The notes beneath the pieces were generated by a model, which was not told where the DNA came from, ran no database searches, and saw only the letters and a list, made by a program, of their open reading frames with translations. A program made the translations under genes and the position numbers. From contig NW_004624784.1 of assembly GCF_000247695.1 (NCBI RefSeq), positions 14,157,497-14,221,496 on the forward strand: a stretch of DNA of 64,000 nt, written 5' to 3'. This DNA is from Heterocephalus glaber (Eukaryota; Chordata; Mammalia; Rodentia; Bathyergidae). This document shows positions 57,345-64,000 of the stretch, one piece after another (the first letter of the stretch is position 1; each line of letters starts with the position of its first letter).

Positions 57345-58500
57345 CCAACACCAATTGAGGAAAAAAATCATGAGCAGATGTACAGGACTACCAGAGAAAG
57401 GCTATATTTAAACAGAGCTTATACTGCTACATAAGGGAGTCAGTACATCAGAAAAACCCCCTAAACCAACCCAAATATGGCAGGAGTGTTGTTTATATAG
57501 CAGCTGCAGGCCTGTGATTGGTCATACTCAAGCCTGTTAGTTTCCAAATTCAAGCCTGTGACTGGTCCCTATTGGAGCCTGCTAATTTACCCAAATTTGA
57601 GCCTGCTGATTCATCAGAATTTATCTAAATTCAAGCCTTCTGATCAAAGCCTACGGATTTGTCCAAGTTCAATTCCTCTGCTTGATTCAGACTGAAGCCC
57701 ACTACGGTCAGGGTAGTGAAAATGGCCTGAATTGGGTGTGAGGCATCCAGGACACCTGCATCTGTCATGGCAATGTTGGGGGTGGGGAGGATCAGGATAC
57801 TTGAGTTGTTTGACTGACAGTTGTCATGTCTCCTTGAAAAATCATGGGGCTGAAACCAGCGAATCTTCAGGAGGGCTGGCTGTGTTAATCACAGCTTACT
57901 AGGGTTTAGAGATGTTGGGGATGTTAATAATGGGCCCAGATTCCTCCCTGATCTTTGCCATATTACAAGCAGTTTGCCTGCTACTTCTTCCAAGAGGCAG
58001 CAGCATCTAGAGTGGCTGAAGTGGGGGAGGGGAAGTCTGGCTGACAGTCAAACTGCACCTCCGTCAGATCCTGGAGAGAGAACCTGAAGTAACCTTAGGG
58101 GTGATGGGAAGACAGTGAGGCAAGCTGTCCCAGCCCCTCCTCAGGAAACCATGGGGAAGCAAAGGGAAGTAGGGGAGGGGTATGACAGATGGCAGCTAAA
58201 CCATGCCCCCCTCCAGCAGTCACAGGAAAAAGGGAGAGTCTGGAATTTCTTGTCTGTCTCAGGTCCTTGCCCACGTAAGGTAAGTGCCCCCTCACAAAAC
58301 ACCTGTGTAAGGCAAGCACTGATTGCAGCAATCAGGTTGTCTCTGTACAGTCACTTCCTTGCCTGTGCCTGTAAATATGACACACACGTGATGGGGTAGG
58401 GTATTCTGAACCAACTTCAGCTGGGAACGCTGCCCAGTTTTAAATATTTATCTTGCTCAAATATACTTTGTTAAATTTAACTCATCTCAGGTTTTTCTTA
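57345..58500 (+). mobile_element. LTR-like repeat, copy A
   Basis: Contains several CAAGCCTG(T/C)-type units spaced about 25-40 bases (57505-57700), then GGGCATCC-like and TGTTAATCACAG blocks shared with copy B at 59.9-60.4 kb. It ends TTTTAAATATTTATCTTGCT and AACTCATCTCAGGTTTTT near 58495, like an LTR terminus. ATTGGTC (inverse CCAAT) motifs occur in the repeat units. No coding frame. I cannot name the family. Confidence 0.5.
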
Positions 58501-58567
58501 AGAATATAACCAAAATTATGATATAATGGTATTGAGGAATGGTAGATGAAACACATAAACTTGTGGA

Positions 58568-58592
58568 GGGGTGTGTGTGTGTATGTGTGTGA
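58568..58592. repeat. (GT)n short tract
   Basis: About 11 GT units with one A interruption. Confidence 0.9.
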
Positions 58593-58701
58593 AAGAGAGA
58601 TAAAGCCTCATTTGACATAATGAAGAATCTAGTAGATAATGACTGAAACAGAAAAATCAGTAAGCAGTACCATAACTATGTTATTTAAAATATACTGGAA
58701 G

Positions 58702-58765
58702 GCCAGGTGTCCACGAGTTCAAGACCAGCCTGGGCAACAGATTAAGACCCTGTTTCCAAAAAAGT
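58702..58765 (+). mobile_element. Truncated B1-like SINE
   Basis: GAGTTCAAGACCAGCCTGGGC ... GACCCTGTTTCCAAAAAAG; the head is replaced by AGGCCAGGTGTCCAC. Confidence 0.75.
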
Positions 58766-59119
58766 ATAAAATATGCTGGAAAACAAAGGAATCAGAGTGG
58801 AAAGTGTTGCCTCTGGGAAAGTGGGGTGGAAGAAGCAAAGGAATACTACTTTCGTTTTTGTGTTTTAATAAGTTTAACAGACTTTAAATGAAGGGGGAAA
58901 CAAAATTTTAAAAAGAAAGAAAAACCTTTCCCCATTGGGAAAAATTATTCAAATTGAAACTGCTGAACATTTGTTTTGAGGAGCCTTTGTTTTAGCAAGT
59001 CTGCCCCCAAGGCAATCCTGGGGTCCCTTCTGGCTGAAACCTTTTACTGAATGGTGAAGAGTCTGGCAGGCTGTGGGGGTGCAGAGGATGAAAATGGCCT
59101 CAGAAAATGCTCAAGTGTT

Positions 59120-59204
59120 TGGGGTGTTTTTTGGCACTGGGGATAGAACTTGGGTCCTTGCACTTAACGGGGCAGGTAGAACCACTGAGCTAAATCCCTG
59201 GCCC
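59120..59204 (-). mobile_element. ID-type SINE
   Basis: TTTTTTGGCACTGGGGATAG ... CACTGAGCTAAATCCCTGGC. AAGTGTTT is duplicated. Confidence 0.92.
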
Positions 59205-59484
59205 TAAGTGTTTATGAAACATTAACTATATAAACTCCATAATGTCTTACCAGAGGCCCTTTCTTGGAGCATACTTTCTCAAATTTTATATGCAACTTTA
59301 ATGCATTCACTTACATGAAAAGCAATGTGGTATAGCCAAAAAAAATAAAATTCTAGATAAAAAATGTGAGACCTGGGTTGAAGAACTTTATCTATGAATT
59401 ATGCTCATTTATGAAATATATCCTTGCCTTCTTGGTCTATAAAATGAATAATAATATCCATATTATATCAAATTATTGATATGA

Positions 59485-59880
59485 AGTTTCTGAGTCAGCA
59501 TTCCATCACTGTAACAAATACCTGAAATAAATCAACTTATAAAGAGAAAAGGCTGATTTTTTTTTTTTTTTTGGTACTGGAAATCAAACTTGAGTCCTTG
59601 TGCTTGCACAGCCGGCGGCGAAACCACTGAGCTAAATCCCCAGCCCAAGGAAAGGTTGATTAAGGCTCACAGTTTTGGAGATTTTGAAACCAATGAGAAG
59701 CACCTGCCTTTCCCCTTTTTCTTGTGACAGCCAGAAGGAAGCATGGTTTGGCCAACAGCTGTCATGCACCTTCTTCTCACTTCCCTTCACTCCACTTGGT
59801 CCTCTTAAGATGGACAGGACAACTTGCCTCTGTATACTCATGAGTTACTTGGTGACCACTGTCCTGCTGCTCTGACAGGA
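59485..59880 (-). mobile_element. MaLR-like LTR fragment with nested ID-type SINE
   Basis: CTGAGTCAGCATTCCATCAC, TGTAACAAATACCTGAAATA, then after the ID AAGGCTCACAGTTTTGGAGA: the same inverted MaLR-type LTR layout as at 23.9 kb. The ID (59557-59645, GGTACTGGAAATCAAACTTG) is flanked by AAAGG(C/T)TGATT. Only the first part of the LTR is recognisable. Confidence 0.6.
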
Positions 59881-59899
59881 GATACAGCCCTGCTGTCAG

Positions 59900-60432
59900 C
59901 TGTGATGCCCCTCCACTGTTCCCACCTCTCCAGACGCTGCTGCTGCTTCTGCAGAGTAACTACTCCTAACATGACAGAGACCAGTGAGGGATCCAGGCCT
60001 ATTATTAACATTCCCAACATCCCTAAGCCCCAATTAACTGTGATTAACATGGTTACCCTTCTGAAGATTCCTGATATTAACCCTGCCATTTTTACAGGGA
60101 CATGACTGCTATCAATCAAACAGCTGCATTCCCAATTTTGCACCAAACTGTCACCATGACAGCTACAGCTGTCCTGGATGCCCAGAAACCACTCCAAGAG
60201 GTATTTACCCTTACAGGAGTGGGCTTGAATTTAAACCAAGCAGTAGCATTAAACTCAGACCAGTCAGTAGGCTCAGCATCAGAAGGATTGAGTTTAGACC
60301 AATTTAGACAAATCACTGTCTTGAATTTGGACCGATCACAGGGCTGCTACTGCTACATGGTGGTACCTCAGTTCATGAACTTAATTCATTCCACAATTCT
60401 TGTAATGAGCCAAATTGGTCACCAATCAAATC
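59900..60432 (-). mobile_element. LTR-like repeat, copy B (inverted)
   Basis: Reverse-complement of this span repeats copy A block for block: CCCTGTGATCGGTCCAAATT, GGGCATCCAGGACAGCTGTA, TGTTAATCACAGTTAATTGG, GATGTTGGGAATGTTAATAA, and AGCAGCAGCAGCGTCTGGAG. It has fewer CAAGCC-type units. Its far end abuts the Tigger element. Frames across it (59838-60446) are by chance. Confidence 0.6.
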
Positions 60433-62099
60433 AGATTTCCCCATAAGGTTCAATGTAAATAAGGATAATCCATTCTGAACCATATGTATTTTTTAACTAC
60501 AAAAATATGAAATGCAGTACAGTACAGTATGAAGAGAGAGAGCACTAACTTGCCTGAAGCAACTTCTGGCAAGGAGGACAGGAAGGTGGCTGGGGAGGGG
60601 ATTATTGTGTAGAGGAGAGTCCCCCTCCATAAGGACATTGAGGAGATCTCCTTCAGGGGTTTCCTCACTTTTGTCCCTTAGCTTCAGGGTCAGTTTTGAC
60701 AAAAAATCTGTCAAATGTCACTTGTTTTCTCCTGTCCTGCATAACTCTCCAAAATGGGAGACCACATTATCATTCACCAGATTCAACACTCTGTTCTTTG
60801 CAGTTATGTTGGGGTGGTGCTTCTCAAAGAAATCCTGGCACTCATTCCATTTCTCCATAATGGATTTTATCACATCACTGCTAACCTCCTCTCTGTCTTG
60901 CTCTTCTTCAGTGGAATGCTCCTCAACAAGTGCCTTCTGCTGCTCACTCGGGAGTTCAGCAAATTCTTCTGTCGTCAGCTCCTTCTTGTGGTCCTCAGCA
61001 AGCTCCTCTGTCTGTACTATTGATGTCTAGACCCATACGACTGCCCATGAACATAATCTCCTGTCTGTGCATTAGACCCTTCAGTCATGTTCAGTGACAT
61101 ATTCTGGCCACAGTTTCCTCCAGGCTGAATTTAAGGTCCAGTATGTAACATCTTCCCAGGCTTTGCCAATGAGGTTGATGTGGTGGAGGACATTGAAATG
61201 TTTCTTCCAGAACTCTTTCTTAGTCAAGGATGTCTTTTCAGTGACATCAAAACACTTAGTGAAGAGCATTTTTGTGTACAGCTTCTTGAAGCTGCAGATC
61301 ATTTGCTGGTCCATGGGCTGCAAGAGAGATGTCATGTTGACGGGGGTTGACCTTTATGAAGTCATACTCAGCATCCATATCATCCACCAAGGCTGGACAG
61401 TGTGCCAGGGCATTGTCCGTGAGAAGAAGGCACCTTTCAGCCACTTGGTTGTCAGAAAGATATTTCTTAACAGTGCGTGTGAAAACCTCATGCAGCCATT
61501 CCATGAACAATCACCTTGTGATCCAAGCTTTCGCATTGGTCCTTCACATGACAAGCAATCTGGCCTTGTTCACATTCTGTTCCTTGAACACATGAGAGGT
61601 CTGGGAATGATGCACCACTAGTGGCTTAATCTTCAGATCGGTACTTGCATTCACACACAACAAAAGGGTCAGTCTGTCCTTCATGGGCTTGTGCCCAGCA
61701 GTGCCTTTTCCTCCTGCGTGATACAGTTTCTGTTTGGCATCTTGTCCCAGAAGAACCCTGTTTCATTGAAGCTGAACACTTAACAAGCAACATATCCTTC
61801 TGCCTTCATGAATTCGGAGAATTCTTTCTTGAAGGCTTCTGCAGTGGCCTTGTCAGAACTGGAAGCCTTACCATGTCTTATCACACTGTAGATGCCACTT
61901 CTCTCATGGTATTTATCAAAATACCCTCTGCTGGCTTTAAACTCACCACTTGTTGCACTTGTAGAGGGGTTTTCCTGTAATAAATCACTGTGCAATTTCC
62001 TGGCTTTTTCACAGATCATAGCTTCACTAACACTATCACCTGCCAGCTGTTTCTCATTCAACCATACTAACAAAAGTTTTTCCACCTCTTCCAGCACTT

Positions 62100-62152
62100 A
62101 TGTCCTTTGCTTGCCAGGCAGGTGCTGTGCAGCTGAGCTAAATCCCCGACTG
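62100..62152 (-). mobile_element. Partial ID-type SINE in Tigger
   Basis: GTCCTTTGCTTGCCAGGCAG ... GCTGAGCTAAATCCCCGAC; lacks its tail and B-box, so it is a remnant. Confidence 0.82.
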
Positions 62153-62274
62153 GCATCTTTATTCTTTAAAATAGTTGAAATTATTGACTTCACCACCTTC
62201 TACTCCAAGGCCAGATCAGTCACATGAATACCACATTCAGGCTTTTCTACAATTTCCTTCTTCAATTCAATGGT

Positions 62275-62421
62275 TATCGTCCCCTCCTCCTCTTCCTTTT
62301 CCTCTCCTTCTTCCTTCTTCCTTCTTTCTTCTTTCTTCTTTTCTTTCCAGTACCAGGGATTAAACTCAGGACCTCAAGCTTGCTAGGCAGGCGAGGTGCC
62401 ACTGAGCTAAATTCCTGGCCC
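62275..62421 (-). mobile_element. ID-type SINE with expanded C/T tail in Tigger
   Basis: CAGTACCAGGGATTAAACTC ... CACTGAGCTAAATTCCTGGC preceded by about 70 bases of CTT-rich tail. TCAATGGTTAT is on both sides, cut from the helix-turn-helix coding region. Confidence 0.95.
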
Positions 62422-62691
62422 TCAATGGTTATTTTCTTAAAAACCTTCTCACCATTCTTGCTCTGCACATTCTTGTCACCTTCATTACTGCTCTGCACTT
62501 CCTTTGGAGCCATGCTGGATTGAATAATACTGTACAGTACTGTATGTACTAAAAAGCACACAGAAAAGCTTCACAGAAAGTGTGCACAGGTCTGTCTGCA
62601 ACCACAATCTCAACTAGAGGAAGCCATGACCACATGTTAGAGTGGGGAAGAAGACCATACTTGTGTTCATCACCTGATATGGAGTACACAA

Positions 62692-62906
62692 ACTTTTTTT
62701 TTTTTTTTGTGCTGGGGATCGAACTCGGGACCTTGAGCTTGCGAGGCAGGCCCCGGAACCACTGAGCTAAATCCCCCGGCTATGGAGTTCACAAACTTAA
62801 CCAAAATTCACGAACTCTTCTTTTTTTTTTTTTGGTACCGGGGATCGAACTCCGGTCCTTGTGCTTGTGCAGCAGGCGTCAGCACCCTGAGCTAAATCCC
62901 CGACCC
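62692..62906 (-). mobile_element. Two ID-type SINEs in the same orientation
   Basis: Copy 1 at 62694-62780 (GTGCTGGGGATCGAACTCGG), flanked by TATGGAGT(A/T)CACAAACTT. Copy 2 at 62821-62906 (GGTACCGGGGATCGAACTCC), flanked by CACGAAC(T/A)CTTC. Confidence 0.95.
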
Positions 62907-62909
62907 ACA

Positions 62910-63660
62910 CGAACACTTCTGTCCACAAACAGAAATGTTTGTGACCTGAGGTATTACTTATAAGCAGCACTTCTCTCCATTTCTCAGGTTGGTGTTGGAG
63001 CACTCCTCCTTGTGTCCTGTCCCCTTCCCCTGTGCTGCAGAACAGATTCTGTTCAAATAAAAACTTCACTCTAGTGGTCCTGGAAATCTATATGGGATTT
63101 ATTTCCCAGGTAGTATGAGTTCAGACATTCCTGTAAATCTACTTGGGACTTTAATCTAAAGTAGTATAGACAGAGAAGTCACATTAAAAAGAACTACACA
63201 CACTTGGGGCTGTAAAGCTCCAAAGATCAGAAGCTGACAAAGATCAAGTGAGTGTCTGGCATTGACTGGTGTTGACTGGCAGTGGCTGGCAGCAGCAGAG
63301 ACCAGCAAGAGGCAGAGCTGAGTGATGGAATCCAGCTGTTGATCAGCAGCATCAGGGCCCAGAGCTATTAACGCTAATGACTGAGGGCCTTTCTCACTTA
63401 AAACCCAGAACACCAGCAGAGCTGCACTTTGCTGATTCATGATTTCTATCTGAATCTAGCAAGAGAACCCTCAATTGATTGGCCCCATTGCTTTGGACCT
63501 GTGGTGAGGCATCAGATAATGGCAGCAGCATGTAGTGGAGCAAAACTGCTCACCTCATGGCTGGGAAGGAAAAAAAGAGAAGAGGAAGAGACTCCCCTTT
63601 GAAGACAAACCCTAATAAACTGAAACCCTCCTGCTAATTCCCACTTCTTAAAATTCCCAC
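62910..63660. other. Intergenic, no gene seen
   Basis: Frames of 90-95 codons on the minus strand (63156-63440) with no recognised domain. Phrases GGCATTGACTGGTGTTGACT and GGCAGTGGCTGGCAGCAGCA at 63257-63295 form a short imperfect tandem. An AATAAA-containing edge (ATTCTGTTCAAATAAA near 63050) might be an old LTR or transcript end. Confidence 0.4.
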
Positions 63661-63667
63661 CACTTCT

Positions 63668-63808
63668 TTTTTTGAAACAGGGCCTTGTTATGTAGTTCAG
63701 GCTTGTCTAGAACTCACTCTGTAGCCAAGGCTGGCCTCAAACTTGCGGTGATCCTGCTGCCTCAGCTTTCCAGTGCTAGGATTACAGGTGTGTGCCACCA
63801 CACCTGTT
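63668..63808 (-). mobile_element. B1-like SINE
   Basis: TTTTTTTGAAACAGGGCCTTG ... GTGTGTGCCACCACACCTG, internal duplication present. Confidence 0.92.
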
Positions 63809-63914
63809 AACGGCGCTGAACTAGGGATCAAACCTCTAGCACATGGGCCTTTGGAACACACTCAAAATCCAGAGTACAGCAGTGCTGATAGGAAGTTTAT
63901 GTTTGTCACAACTC

Positions 63915-64000
63915 TTTTTTTTTTTTTTTTTTTTTTGAGACAAGGTCTCGCTTTGTGTTCAGGCTGGCCCTGAATTCACTTTGTAGCCCAGGCTGGCCTC
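63915..64000 (-). mobile_element. B1-like SINE, cut by window edge
   Basis: T run then GAGACAAGGTCTCGCTTTGT ... TAGCCCAGGCTGGCCTC at the last base. Confidence 0.92.

Larger units (their letters stand above)
60445..62565 (-). mobile_element. Tigger (pogo-type) DNA transposon with dead transposase
   Basis: Minus-strand order: start MAPKEVQSSNEGDKNVQSKN (62513 down); ITIELKKEIVEKPECGIHVT, an N-terminal helix-turn-helix; LLLVWLNEKQLAGDSVSEAM with FKASRGYFDKYHERSG, a CENP-B-type DNA-binding part; EGYVAC-stop-VFSFNETGFFW; LLLTDNALAHCP; LLQPMDQQMICSFKKLY; LNSAWRKLWPEYV; and a Glu/Asp-rich C-terminal tail. This is the Tc1/mariner-superfamily DDD layout. There are stops and frameshifts, the first catalytic Asp reads Asn, and the usual region between FFWDKMPN and the next block is shortened. 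Two ID pieces are nested. Confidence 0.93.

Noticed and set aside
60605..61621. Plus-strand frames of 141 and 175 codons
   Set aside because: They are antisense to the Tigger transposase, which is the readable strand.

Overview
This is mammalian nuclear DNA from a rodent. Two short SINE types are very dense. One is a tRNA-derived ID-type element (A-box TAGCTCAGTGG, B-box GTTCGATCCC, then an A tail); the other is a B1-like 7SL element. A fixed B1+ID dimer (B1-dID style) also recurs. The ID variant (CCGGGGATTTAGCTCAGTGGTT...) is not the one I know from mouse/rat, from squirrels, or from kangaroo rat/guinea pig. A beaver-like or related non-murid rodent is my best guess, at low confidence. Two runs of N (33539-33638, exactly 100; 50389-50838, exactly 450) show this is a draft assembly.

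Region 1 (1 to about 21 kb) is the 5' half of DDX6 (p54/RCK, the DEAD-box RNA helicase of P-bodies), read on the minus strand. Five complete internal exons and part of a sixth can be placed to the base by splice sites and reading frame. Together they encode residues 1 to about 233: the Q/N-rich N-terminus, Q-motif, Walker A (motif I), motif Ia, GG, and the start of motif Ib (TPGR). The introns hold SINEs, MIR relics, an old L1 3' end and a broken RPL27 retrocopy. A CpG island at about 20.28-21.66 kb is the promoter. It carries YY1-type motifs, and CRE-like and CCAAT sites lie just beyond it.

Region 2 (about 21.7 to 64 kb) has no intact protein-coding gene that I can support. In human, DDX6 is followed upstream by a long gap before CXCR5, and this stretch is probably the equivalent. 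It contains a MaLR-type LTR element (23.86-26.22 kb), a minus-strand L1 carrying an RPL21 retrocopy (31.2-34.3 kb), a second minus-strand L1 (38.5-41.1 kb), a plus-strand L1 (43.4-45.4 kb), and an ancient mammalian repeat (47.1-48.4 and 51.9-53.6 kb). It also has a small endogenous retroviral relic with paired LTR ends (49.05-50.39 kb), an old L1 3' end (54.9-56.0 kb), an inverted pair of LTR-like units (57.5-58.0 and 59.9-60.4 kb), and a dead Tigger/pogo DNA transposon whose transposase is still readable (60.45-62.55 kb).

I did not find a new biological system. The items most worth checking are the RPL21 retrocopy with an unexplained 370-base tail, the inverted LTR-like pair next to the Tigger element, the inactivated Tigger catalytic site, and the CRE/CCAAT cluster outside the DDX6 CpG island.
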